From: Bathymodiolus brooksi
Lineage: Eukaryota > Mollusca > Bivalvia > Mytilida > Modiolidae
DNA length: 64,000 nucleotides
NCBI GenBank assembly: GCA_963680875.1
Contig: OY804577.1
Span: 147,516,196 to 147,580,195 of the forward strand
Reading direction: 5' to 3'
How positions within the stretch are numbered: position 1 is the first letter of the stretch; each line of letters opens with the position of its first letter. The translations under genes were made by a program, and so were the position numbers. Below are positions 50,401 through 61,240 of the stretch, one piece after another. The notes below the pieces were generated by a model. That model was not told the DNA's origin and searched no databases. It was given only the letters and a program-made list of their open reading frames with translations.

Positions 50401-53400
50401 ATGATACAGAAATATCTACAGAGACGGTAAGACTATAAATAGAACTGATAACACACTGGGTAGTCCAATGATACAAAAATATCTACACAGACGGTAGGGC
50501 TATAAATAGAACTGATAACACACTGGGTAGTCCAATGATACAAAAATATCTACAGAGACGGTAAGACTATAAATAGAACTGATAACACACTGGGTAGTCC
50601 AATGATACAAAAATATCTACAGAGACGGTAAGACTATAAATAGAACTGATAACACACTGGGTAGTCCAATGATACAGAAATATCTACAGAGACGGTAAGA
50701 CTATAAATAGAACTGATAACACACTGGGTAGTCCAATGATACAAAAATATCTACAGAGACGGTAAGACTATAAATAGAACTGATAACACACTGGGTAGTC
50801 CAATGATACAAAAATATCTACAGAGACGGTAAGACTATAAATAGAACTGATAACACACTGGGTAGTCCAATGATACAAAAATATCTACAGAGACGGTAAG
50901 ACTAAAAATAGAACTGATAACACACTGGGTAATCCAATGATACAAAAATATCTACAGAGACGGTAAGACTATAAATAGAACTGATAACACATTGGGTAGT
51001 CCAATGATACAAAAATATCTACAGAGACGGTAAGACTATAAATAGAACTGATAACACACTGGGTAGTCCAATGATACAAAAATATCTACAGAGTTGGTAA
51101 GACTATAAATAGAACCGATAACACACTGGGTAGTTCAATGATACAAAAATATCTACAGAGTTGGTAAGACTATAAATAGAACTGATAACAAACTTAGTAG
51201 TCCAATGATGCAAAAATATCTACAGAGACGGTAAGACTATAAATAGAACTGATAACACACTGGGTAGTCCAATGATACAAAAATATCTACACAGACGGTA
51301 AGACTATAAATAGAACTGATAACACACTGGGTAGTCCAATGATACAAAAATATCTACAGAGACGGTAAGACTATAAATAGAACTGATAACACACTGGGTA
51401 GTCCAATGATACAAAAAAATCTACAGAGACGGTAAGACTATAAATAGAACTGATAACACACTGTGTAGTCCAATGATACAAAAATATCTACGGAGACGGT
51501 AAGACTATAAATAGAACTGATAACACATTGGGTAGTCCAATGATACAAAAATATCTACAGAGACGGTAAGACTATAAATAGAACTGATAACACACTGGGT
51601 AGTCCAATGATACAAAAATATCTACAGAGTTGGTAAGACTATAAATAGAACCAATAACACACTGGGTAGTTCAATGATACAAAAATATCTACAGAGATGG
51701 TAAGGCTATAAATAGAACTGATTAGAAACTTAGTAGTCCAATGATGCAAAAATATCTACAGAAACGGTAAGACTATAAATAGAACTGATAACACACTGGG
51801 TAGTCCAATGATACAAAAATATCTACCGAGACGGTAAGACTATAAATAGAACTGATAACACACTGGGTAGTCCAATTATACAAAAATATCTACAGAGATG
51901 GTAAGGCTATAAATAGAACTGATTAGAAACTTAGTAGTCCAATGATACAAAAATATCTACAGAGACAGTAAGACTATAAATAGAACTGATGACACACTGG
52001 GTAGTCCAATGATACAAAAATATCTACAGAGACGGTAAGACTATAAATAGAACCGATAACACACTGGGTAGTCCAATGATACAAAAATATCTACAGAGAC
52101 GGTAAGACTATAAATAGAACTGATAACACACTGTGTAGTCCAATGATACAAAAATATCTACAGAGACGGTAAGACTATAAATAGAACTGATAAGAAACTT
52201 ATTAGTCCAATGATGCAAAAATATCTACAGAGACGGTAAGACTATAAATAGAACTGATAACACACTGGGTAGTCCAATGATACAAAAATATCTACAGAGA
52301 CGGTAAGACTATAAATAGAACTGATAAGAAACTTAGTAGTCCAATGATACAAAAATATCTACAGAGACGGTAAGACTATAAATAGAACTGATAACACACT
52401 GGGTAGTCCAATGATACAAAAATATCTACAGAGACGGTAAGGCTATAGATAGAACTGATAACACACTTAGTAGTCCAATGATACAAAAATATCTACAGAG
52501 ATGGTAAAACTATAAATAGAACCGATAACACACTGGGTAGTCCAATGATACAAAAATATCTACAGAGACGGTAAGACTATAAATAGAACCGATAACACAC
52601 TGGGTAGTCCAATGATACAAAAATATCTACAGAGATGGTAAGACTATAAATAGAACTGATAACACACTGGGTAGTCCAATGATACAAAAATATCTACAGA
52701 GACGGTAAGACTATAAATAGAACCGATAACACACTGGGTAGTCCAATGATACAAAAATATCTACAGAGATGGTAAGACTATAAATAGAACTGATAACACA
52801 CTGGGTAGTCCAATGATACAAAAATATCTACAGAGACGGTAAGACTATAAATAGAACTGATAAGAAACTTAGTAGTCCAATGATACAAAAATATCTACAG
52901 AGACGGTAAGACTATAAATAGAACTGATAACACACTGGGTAGTCCAATGATACAAAAATATCTACCGAGACGGTAAGGCTATAGATAGAACTGATAACAC
53001 ACTTAGTAGTCCAATGATACAAAAATATCTACACAGACGGTAAGGCTATAGATAGAACTGATAACACACTGGGTAGTCCAATGATACAAAAATATCTACA
53101 GAGACGGTAAGACTATAAATAGAACTGATAACACACTGGGTAGTCCAATGATACAAAAATATCTACAGAGACGGTAAGACTATAAATAGAACTGATAACA
53201 CACTGGGTAGTCCAATGATACAAAAATATCTACAGAGACGGTAAGACTATAAATAGAACTGATAACACACTGGGTAGTCCAATGATACAGAAATATCTAC
53301 AGAGACGGTAAGACTATAAATAGAACTGATAACACACTGGGTAGTCCAATGATACAAATATATCCACAGAGACGGTAAGACTATAAATAGAACTGATAAC

Positions 53401-55023
53401 ACACTGGGTAGTCCAATGATACAAAAATATCTACAGAGACGGTAAGACTATAAATAGAACTGATAACACACTGGGTAGTCCAATGATACAAAAATATCTA
53501 CAGAGACGGTAAGACTATAAATAGAACCGATAACACACTGGGTAGTCCAATGATACAAAAATATCTACAGAGATGGTAAGACTATAAATAGAACTGATAA
53601 CACACTGGGTAGTCCAATGATACAAAAATATCTACAGAGACGGTAAGACTATAAATAGAACTGATAAGAAACTTAGTAGTCCAATGATACAAAAATATCT
53701 ACAGAGACGGTAAGACTATAAATAGAACTGATAACACACTGGGTAGTCCAATGATACAAAAATATCTACCGAGACGGTAAGGCTATAGATAGAACTGATA
53801 ACACACTTAGTAGTCCAATGATACAAAAATATCTACACAGACGGTAAGGCTATAGATAGAACTGATAACACACTGGGTAGTCCAATGATACAAAAATATC
53901 TACAGAGACGGTAAGACTATAAATAGAACTGATAACACACTGGGTAGTCCAATGATACAAAAATATCTACAGAGACGGTAAGACTATAAATAGAACTGAT
54001 AACACACTGGGTAGTCCAATGATACAAAAATATCTACAGAGACGGTAAGACTATAAATAGAACTGATAACACACTGGGTAGTCCAATGATACAGAAATAT
54101 CTACAGAGACGGTAAGACTATAAATAGAACTGATAACACACTGGGTAGTCCAATGATACAAATATATCCACAGAGACGGTTAGACTATAAATAGAACTGA
54201 TAACACACTGGGTAGTCCAATGATACAAAAATATCTATAGAGACGGTAAGACTATAAATAGAACTGATAACACACTGGGTAGTCCAATGATACAGAAATA
54301 TCTACAGAGATGGTAATACTATAAATAGAACTGATAACACACTGGGTAGTCCAATGATACAAAAATATCTACAGAGACGGTAAGACTATAAATAGAACTG
54401 ATAACACACTGGGTAGTCCAATGATACAAAAATATCTACAGAGACGGTAAGACTATAAATAGAACTGATAACACACTGTGTAGTCCAATGATACAAAAAT
54501 ATCTACTGAGACGGTAAGACTATAAATAGAACTGATAACACACTGGGTAGTCCAATGATACAAAAATATCTACAGAGTTGGTAAGACTATAAATAGAACC
54601 GATAACACACTGGGTAGTTCAATGATACAAAAATATCTACAGAGACGGTAAGACTATAAATAGAACTGATAACAAACTTAGTAGTCCAATGATGCAAAAA
54701 TATCTACAGAGACGGTAAGACTATAAATAGAACTGATAACACACTGGGTAGTCCAATGATACAAAAATATCTACCGAGACGGTAAAGCTATAGATAGAAC
54801 TGATAACACACTGGGTAGTCCAATGATACAAAAATATCTACAGAGATGGTAAGGCTATAAATAGAACTGATTAGAAACTTAGTAGTCCAATGATACAAAA
54901 ATATCTACAGAGATGGTTAGACTATAAATAGAACTGATAACAAACTTAGTAGTCCAATGATACAGAAATATCTTCAGAGATGGTAAGGTTATAAATAGAA
55001 CTGATAACACACTGGGTAGTCCA
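35425..55023 (+). repeat. 67-bp minisatellite, ~290 copies of exon tail plus 5' splice donor
   Basis: Each 67-bp unit contains 'gtagtccaatgatacaaaaa' and 'tatctacagagacg|gtaagactata', that is, up to 45 nt of the exon plus the donor, then 'aatagaactgataacac'. Most units have 'cacactgggtag', but a minority keep the exon-like 'aacaaactt.gtag', which I take as the ancestral form. Weak variants include 'gatggtaag', 'gttggtaag', 'gacagtaag' and 'acacagacggtag'. Multi-unit blocks recur: a marker set near 37005-37660 reappears 2148 bp later, then after a further 3756 and 1541 bp. The array ends at a truncated unit fused to 'caacacctaaccctaac'. Confidence 0.97.
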
Positions 55024-55204
55024 ACACCTAACCCTAACTTTTCCAGATTTTCCAGAAGACACAAAAGTACTGTTTGTATACTTTGACAACAAGATCTTTT
55101 AAATGCATTGAAATATACTGATTCTTTATTGTCGTTGCCTGGCTCCTGTTATAAAAGACTAGTAACCAGTCCACCACATCATTTTAATTATGTAGATGCT
55201 TTAT

Positions 55205-55960
55205 ATTATTACTAGCTCATCTGACCAAAGGCCATGTAGACTTTTGCCATCACTTGGTGTTCGTCGTCTGTGTGTTAACTTTTCGTTCTGATCCATTAAC
55301 AAACATGTCCGCCATAGTCAATTCTTGTTTCTGGTTGGTAGATTTCTAAAAATCTTCTCCTCTGAAACCGCTTTTCACAAAATGAGCCAACACTTGCTAG
55401 GAAGCATCTATGAAAGGTCCTCTATAAAGAGTGCACATTACGTCCTGATCCGTTTACAAACATGGCAGACATAACCAATTCTTGTTTCTGGTTAGTCGAT
55501 TTCTAAAAATCTTCTCCTCGGAAACTGTTTGGGCTAATAAAGCGAAATTTTACAGGAAGCATCTATGGAAGGTCCTCTATAAGATTGCCTCATTTTATCA
55601 TGCCATGGGCAATTCTTGATTTTGATGGCTGAAATTGAAAAAAATCTTCCCCTCTTAAATTAGGAGGCACAATGAATTGTTACTTTACTTTACATAGGAA
55701 TGATGTATGGGAGATCATGTAAAAAAAATTCCATATTTCGTGCCGATCGTACAACTAATATGGCCTTGATAGACAGGTCTTGGCCAATTAAAAAAATCTT
55801 CTCACAAACCATTTGGCAAATTAATTGAAATGTGGTAGGAAGCACCTATGGAAGGTTCTGTATAAAGGTTTCTGTAATTAGAACTGGCATTTTTTAGATG
55901 TGAACCAGTCAAATAGGCCAGCGGCCGATTCTTAGGGAAATCACTGAGGTCTTTTCGATC
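55205..55960. repeat. Old dispersed repeat with internal duplication
   Basis: It starts 'agctcatctgaccaaaggcc'. Blocks such as 'caattcttgtttctggtt', 'atttctaaaaatcttctcct' and 'aggaagcatctatg.aagg' recur two to four times about 150-180 bp apart with substantial divergence. It resembles the decayed dispersed repeats common in bivalve genomes; the class is unknown. Confidence 0.55.
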
Positions 55961-56144
55961 AGGAGAAGGTTATATTTATGGGGGCTGATATTCCTCAATA
56001 TAATTTGGTAAATCTTTGATCTATTAACAACAAACAATTGTGTAATACAATGTCATTGAAATCATTATGTTTCAGTAAAATTAATGATAAAAATGAATTC
56101 CTTTTTTTTTTATTTTTTACATTGGATGAAAACACATTATAATA

Positions 56145-56825
56145 TAGCTTATAACTTATAGCTTAACATAGATAATAGCTTAAAACACATTATAGCATAA
56201 AATATATTATAGCTGAAAATACATTATATCTTAAAATACATTATAGCTTAAAATACATTATAGATCAAAATACATTATAGCTTAAAACACATTATAACTT
56301 AAAATACATTATAGCTTAAAATACATTATAGCTTAAAAACATTATAACTTAAAATACATTATAGCTTAAAATACATTATATCTTAAAATACATTATGACT
56401 TAAAATACATTATAACTTAAAATACATTATAGCTTAAAATACATTATAATATAGCTTAACATATATTAGCTTAAAGCACATTATAGCTTAAAATACATTA
56501 TAGATCAAAATACATTATAGCTTAAAACACATTATAACTTAAAATGCATTATAGCTTAAAATACATTATAGCTTAAAAACATTATAACTTAAAATACATT
56601 ATAGCTTAAAATACATTATTGCTTAAAATACATTATAGCTTAAAATACACTATAGCTGAAAATACATTATAGCTTAAAATACATTATAACTTAAAATACA
56701 TTATAGCTGAAAATACATTATATCTTAAAATACATTATAGCTTAAGATATATTAGCTTAAAATACATTATAGCTTAAAATACATGTTAGCTGGAAATACA
56801 TAATATTGTAGCTTAAAATACATTT
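56145..56825. repeat. 17-bp AT-rich minisatellite
   Basis: About 40 copies of a short unit (cttaaaatacattatag) with small indels. It ends about 20 bp before the acceptor of exon 56846-56890, so it runs almost up to the branch-point region. Confidence 0.9.
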
Positions 56826-56845
56826 GTTGTACTATTTGTTTGTAG

Positions 56846-56890
56846 ATCTAATATTGTATTTACATTGGAGGCTTATAACAATACAGGACA
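56846..56890 (+). CDS. 45-nt exon of the host gene
   Basis: Acceptor 'actatttgtttgtag' and a perfect gtaagt donor (56891). Entered in phase 2 (CG+A) it reads R-SNIVFTLEAYNNTG and leaves in phase 2 (CA), which exon 60746-60903 completes to Gln. Both joins are open and phase-correct, which is unlikely by chance given the strong sites. It is a multiple of three, so skipping would keep the frame (CG+A still gives Arg). It is isolated between a 21-kb intron and a 3.9-kb intron. Confidence 0.75.
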
Positions 56891-56979
56891 GTAAGTATTA
56901 CTCATAATGATAGAGCATACTTATAATGATTTACAGAAACACAATATAAACTATACTGACTTGATATCTATCAATACAG

Positions 56980-57232
56980 TTTTGGTTTGGTTTGGTTTAT
57001 GGTGTTTAACGCCACTTTCAACAATATTTCAGTTATATCGTGGCAGTCAATTTTAACGATGGAGGAAACCGGAATACCAAGAGAAAACCACTGATCTGTC
57101 CCAACTCCCTAACAAACTTTACCACAGAATGTTGTATTGAGTACACCTCGCCATGAACAGGGTTCAAACTCACAACTTTAGTGGTGATAGTCACTGGTTA
57201 CATAGGTAATTGGAAATCCAACTACAATACGC
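56980..57232 (-). mobile_element. tRNA-derived SINE with 12-bp target-site duplication
   Basis: Same family as 5047-5307, opposite strand. On the minus strand it has a B-box-like 'gagtttgaaccctg', a long conserved middle (gaggtgtactcaatacaaca), the core 'gttgaaagtggcgttaaaca' and an (AACCA)n tail. The exact 12-bp duplication ctatcaatacag flanks it (56968-56979 and 57233-57244). It lies in the intron after exon 56846-56890. Confidence 0.85.
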
Positions 57233-57244
57233 CTATCAATACAG

Positions 57245-57587
57245 AGGAAACCAGCAAACTTTACTGACTGAATCAGTGTTCTAGGATTCCCATATCCATC
57301 ACCGGTGGCAAGTAAATTTTGGCCAAGAGAAAGTGGATTTTCAAACCTTAGTTGCCTGTAGGCAAGTAAATTTCAACTGCTGGATTGAAGAGTTTATTTC
57401 AAATGATTCCAAAACTTTCAATTTTGCATAATTGTAAAAATGAAGAAGCAATATTTTATTTAAAATGGTCTTTTCAGACGAGATCGTTGTCAGCAGTCTG
57501 AGGGGATATTGGAGGTTCAGGGAAGGAAACACATGTGGTGTTGTCATCAGTGTTATGGAAATGTTTGTTCTGTTCTGATTTCTGTTT
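57245..57587. other. Unique intronic DNA, no gene seen
   Basis: AT-rich with a duplicated 'ggcaagtaaatttt' motif (57307 and 57361). No exon supported. Confidence 0.4.
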
Positions 57588-59856
57588 TGTCAGACTGAAC
57601 ATATATATTTTGTCAGACTGGATATATTTGTTTTGTCAGACTGAACATGTATGTTTGTCAGACTGGATATATTTGTTTTGTCAGACTGAACATGTATATT
57701 TTGTCAGACTGGATATATTTGTTTTGTCAGACTGAACATGTATGTTTGTCAGACTGGATATATTTGTTTTGTCAGACTGAACATGTATGTTTTGTCAGAC
57801 TGGATATATTTGTTTTGTCAGACTGAACATGTATATTTTGTCAGACTGGATATATTTGTTTTGTCAGACTGAACATGTATGTTTGTCAGACTGGATATAT
57901 TTGTTTTGTCAGACTGAACATGTATGTTTTGTCAGACTGGATATATTTGTTTTGTCAGACTGAACATGTATGTTTGTCAGACTGGATATATTTGTTTTGT
58001 TAAACTGAACATGTATGTTTGTCAGACTGGATATATTTGTTTTGTCAGATTGAACATGTATGTTTGTCAGACTGGATATATTTGTTTTGTCAGATTGAAC
58101 ATGCATATTTTGTCAGACTGGATATATTTGTTTTGTCAGACTGAACATGTATGTTTTGTCAGACTGAATATATTTGTTTTGTCAGACTGAACATGTATGT
58201 TTGTCAGACTGGATATATTTGTTTTGTCAGACTGAACATGTATGTTTGTCAGACTGGATATATTTGTTTTGTCAGACTGAACATGTATGTTTTGTCAGAC
58301 TGGATATATTTGTTTTGTCAGACCGAACATGTATGTTTGTCAGACTGGATATATTTGTTTTGTCAGACTGAACATGTATGTTTGTCAGACTGGATATATT
58401 TGTTTTGTCAGACTGAACATGTATGTTTGTCAGACTGGATATATTTGTTTTGTCAGACTGAACATGTATATTTTGTCAGACTGGATATGTTTGTTTTGTT
58501 AGGCAGGACATGTATGTTTTGTCAGACTGGATATATTTGTTTTGTTAGGCAGGACATGTATGTTTTGTCAGACTGGATATATTTGTTTTGTCAAACTGAA
58601 CATGTATGTTTTGTCAGACTGGATATGTTTGTTTTGTTAGACTGAACATGTATGTTTTGTCAGACTGGATATGTTTGTTTTGTTAGACTGAACATGTATG
58701 TTTGTCAGACTGGATATATTTGTTTTGTCAGACTGAACATGTATGTTTTGTCAGACTGGATATATTTGTTTTGTCAGACCGAACATGTATGTTTGTCAGA
58801 CTGGATATATTTGTTTTGTCAGACTGAACATGTATGTTTGTCAGACTGGATATATTTGTTTTGTCAGACTGAACATGTATGTTTGTCAGACTGGATATAT
58901 TTGTTTTGTCAGACTGAACATGTATATTTTGTCAGACTGGATATGTTTGTTTTGTTAGGCAGGACATGTATGTTTTGTCAGACTGGATATATTTGTTTTG
59001 TTAGGCAGGACATGTATGTTTTGTCAGACTGGATATATTTGTTTTGTCAAACTGAACATGTATGTTTTGTCAGACTGGATATGTTTGTTTTGTTAGACTG
59101 AACATGTAAGTTTTGTCAGACTGGATATATTTGTTTTGTCAGACTGAACATGTATGTTTTGTCAGACTGGATATGTTTGTTTTGTTAGACTGAACATGTA
59201 TGTTTGTCAGACTGGATATATTTGTTTTGTCAGACTTAACATGTATGTTTTGTCAGACTGGATATATTTGTTTTGTCAGACTGAACATGTATGTTTGTCA
59301 GACTGGATATATTTGTTTTGTCAGACTGAACATGTATGTTTTGTCAGACTGGATATGTTTGTTTTGTTAGACTGAACATGTATGTTTGTCAGACTGGATA
59401 TATTTGTTTTGTCAGACTGAACATGTATGTTTTGTCAGACTGGATATATTTGTTTTGTCAGACTGAACATGTATGTTTTGTCAGACTGGATATATTTGTT
59501 TTGTCAGACTGAACATGTATGTTTGTCAGACTGGATATATTTGTTTTGTCAGACTGAACATGTATGTTTGTCAGACTGGATATATTTGTTTTGTCAGACT
59601 GAACATGTATGTTTTGTCAGACTGGATATATTTGTTTTGTTAGGCAGGACATGTATGTTTTGTCAGACTGGATATATTTGTTTTGTCAGACTGAACATGT
59701 ATGTTTGTCAGACTGGATATATTTGTTTTGTCAGACTGAACATGTATGTTTTGTCAGACTGGATATATTTGTTTTGTCAGACTGAACATGTATGTTTGTC
59801 AGACTGGATATATTTGTTTTGTCAGACTGAACATGTATGTTTTGACAGACTGGATA
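57588..59856. repeat. 46-bp minisatellite built of two 23-bp halves, with 456-bp higher-order repeat
   Basis: About 49 copies of a dimer: 'gtcagactgaacatgtatg' + tttt and 'gtcagactggatatatttg' + tttt. The halves are clearly related, so a 23-bp unit doubled and then spread. A one-base-shorter form (45 bp) is common. The block 58287-58502 recurs at 58743-58958, exactly 456 bp later. Variants 'gttaggcaggac' mark block boundaries. Each half contains a T-rich tract plus 'gtcag', resembling an acceptor. A detached copy sits at about 60655-60694, beyond the insertion described next. Confidence 0.95.
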
Positions 59857-59861
59857 TTATA

Positions 59862-59971
59862 TGTTATTCAGCTATCAGACAGGGTATATAATGTGACATT
59901 CCCGGCTTAGGATCTATATTCCCTGAGGCGGGAATGTCACATTATATACCCTGTCTGATAGCTGAATAACA
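59862..59971. repeat. Perfect 43-bp inverted repeat (foldback), 24-bp loop
   Basis: Arms 59862-59904 and 59929-59971 are exact reverse complements over 43 bp, starting 'tgttattcagctatcagaca' and ending 'gacattcccg'. The loop is 59905-59928. A diverged copy of the arm occurs near 60571-60598 ('atataccccgtctgttttcc'). The perfect match indicates recent formation, and the sequence is unrelated to the neighbouring minisatellite. Confidence 0.95.
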
Positions 59972-60660
59972 AATATATTACGGATTTAACCTTTTTTTTT
60001 TAAATACAACATTCAACTGTATTAAATAAATTTGCCTCTTTTATTTTCATTTTTCGTATCTCTAGATATCCGTTTCCGTACCTTTGACGTCATTCTTCAA
60101 TGACGTCAAAATATGTGCCACGTCCTATTTCATGTATAGGGTGTCTCATGAAGGAAAATACTGTACTAAATTTCTAAATCAATACAGTTTCATATGTAGT
60201 AAATTTTATAAACTTTATAAATATAACATTGATATATTACATAACGGGTTTGCGAAACAGTTTCAATAATTTAAATGTTAACAATATGTAAATAAAACCT
60301 TGGTGTGGCCCCATGACGTCGAAAGTTTTCAAGGCTCAACGTTTTGTTTATTTGTTATGGTACAGCCGTGGAACTTAGGAGTCTGCTGAATTGATCAGGT
60401 ATTTGTGACGGAATTAACCGTTGTAATATTTTTTTGTTCATGCAGCCGTTTTGAGTATAAAAACAGCATTTAATATGGTAAAAATACATTTATTATTCTG
60501 TATTATACCATTGATTCAGTGAAGCGTAATGTTTTGTCGTCCATGTTTTAATCGTTTTTGGGGACTGAAATATATACCCCGTCTGTTTTCCGAATATATG
60601 CTGACATTCAGGGTTGAAGAACCAATGAAAATATGTGTAACAAACTAAATTCGTAATATA
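59972..60660. mobile_element. MITE-like insertion splitting the 46-bp array
   Basis: Ends 59974-59988 (tatattacggattta) and 60646-60660 (taaattcgtaatata) are inverted repeats matching 14 of 15 bases. Beyond the right end one 46-bp-array-like unit resumes, so the element, probably together with the foldback at 59862-59971, was inserted into the array. It has no transposase frame. Composition is richer in CpG and 'gacgtc' motifs than the flanks. The family is not identified. Confidence 0.6.
60083..60110. promoter_or_regulatory. Palindromic pair of TGACGTCA (CRE-type) sites
   Basis: Two perfect TGACGTCA octamers form 12-bp inverted arms around a CTTC loop. TGACGTCA is the known consensus for CREB/ATF bZIP proteins. 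Here the pair sits inside the MITE-like insertion, so it may be structural to the element rather than regulatory for the host gene. Confidence 0.35.
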
Positions 60661-60745
60661 TTTGTTTTATTAGGCAGAACATGTTTGTTTTGTCTTTAAA
60701 CTATGTAGACATAATTTATGCTGCTCTTTTTTTTCTTTTTTACAG

Positions 60746-60903
60746 ACCATGTGCCATTCCAGATGGTGACAAGTTATTAAGGATTAAGACAGCCAGTATA
60801 TCTCTGATGGACATACCTAGTTACAGTAATTCATCTAAGACTTTAGGTTCTTTGGTCTTCTCTGATGTCTTTATAGATTCTGTTATCCAGGTTCAAAACA
60901 AAG
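60746..60903 (+). CDS. 158-nt exon of the host gene
   Basis: A strong acceptor ('tttttttcttttttacag') precedes it and AAAG|gtatat follows. It completes the codon from the previous exon, then reads PCAIPDGDKLLRIKTASISL... and ...LVFSDVFIDSVIQVQNK, 52 codons, leaving in phase 1. It is the longest coding piece in the window and well spaced from arrays. A weaker in-frame alternative donor, CAG|gttcaa after 60890, would end in phase 0. The choice matters for the next exon, which fits phase 0 only. No family recognised. Confidence 0.85.
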
Positions 60904-61177
60904 GTATATTATTAAGTCCTTAATTAAGATGTCTTTCTACAATCAAACTTAGTAAGAAAGTTATAACCTGTCCCTTATTCGATACTGCCACATATGAGCT
61001 TCCATGCCATGGTCATAGACTACCCTTATCTTTGGTCCCATAGACTACAGTGGAGTTGTTTGATTCATGTCGTTCAGTTTGATTTTACCAGCATGGACAG
61101 TGTTAGCCATATGCTTGTTACACCTTTGATGAAAAATATGAAAAGAGGGGCACATGACATAGATATTGATTTTCCAG

Positions 61178-61240
61178 GACCTTAAACAATTATCACAACC
61201 ACCATTCCTCTTCTCCATGAGAGACCCTGAGACCCACAGG
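61178..61240 (+). CDS. 63-nt candidate exon of the host gene
   Basis: Acceptor 'gatattgattttccag' and donor AGG|gtatga. Only phase 0 is open, reading DLKQLSQPPFLF then SMRDPETHR (21 codons). This conflicts with the phase-1 end of 60746-60903 unless the weaker donor after 60890 is used (giving ...DSVIQ-DLKQL) or an unseen exon lies between. In favour of the exon, its last 11 nt plus donor are the start of the adjoining 62-bp array, the same pattern as at other exons here. A frame at 60994-61185 overlapping the acceptor is considered spurious. Confidence 0.5.

Noticed and set aside
57535..59891. Cysteine/aromatic-rich repeat frames in the 46-bp array
   Set aside because: Frames interrupted by 45/46-bp length variation and present in several registers at once.
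60994..61185. 63-codon frame starting MSFHAMV
   Set aside because: Its end overlaps the acceptor of the candidate exon at 61178 and no splice join from exon 60746-60903 keeps it open in phase. Treated as chance.
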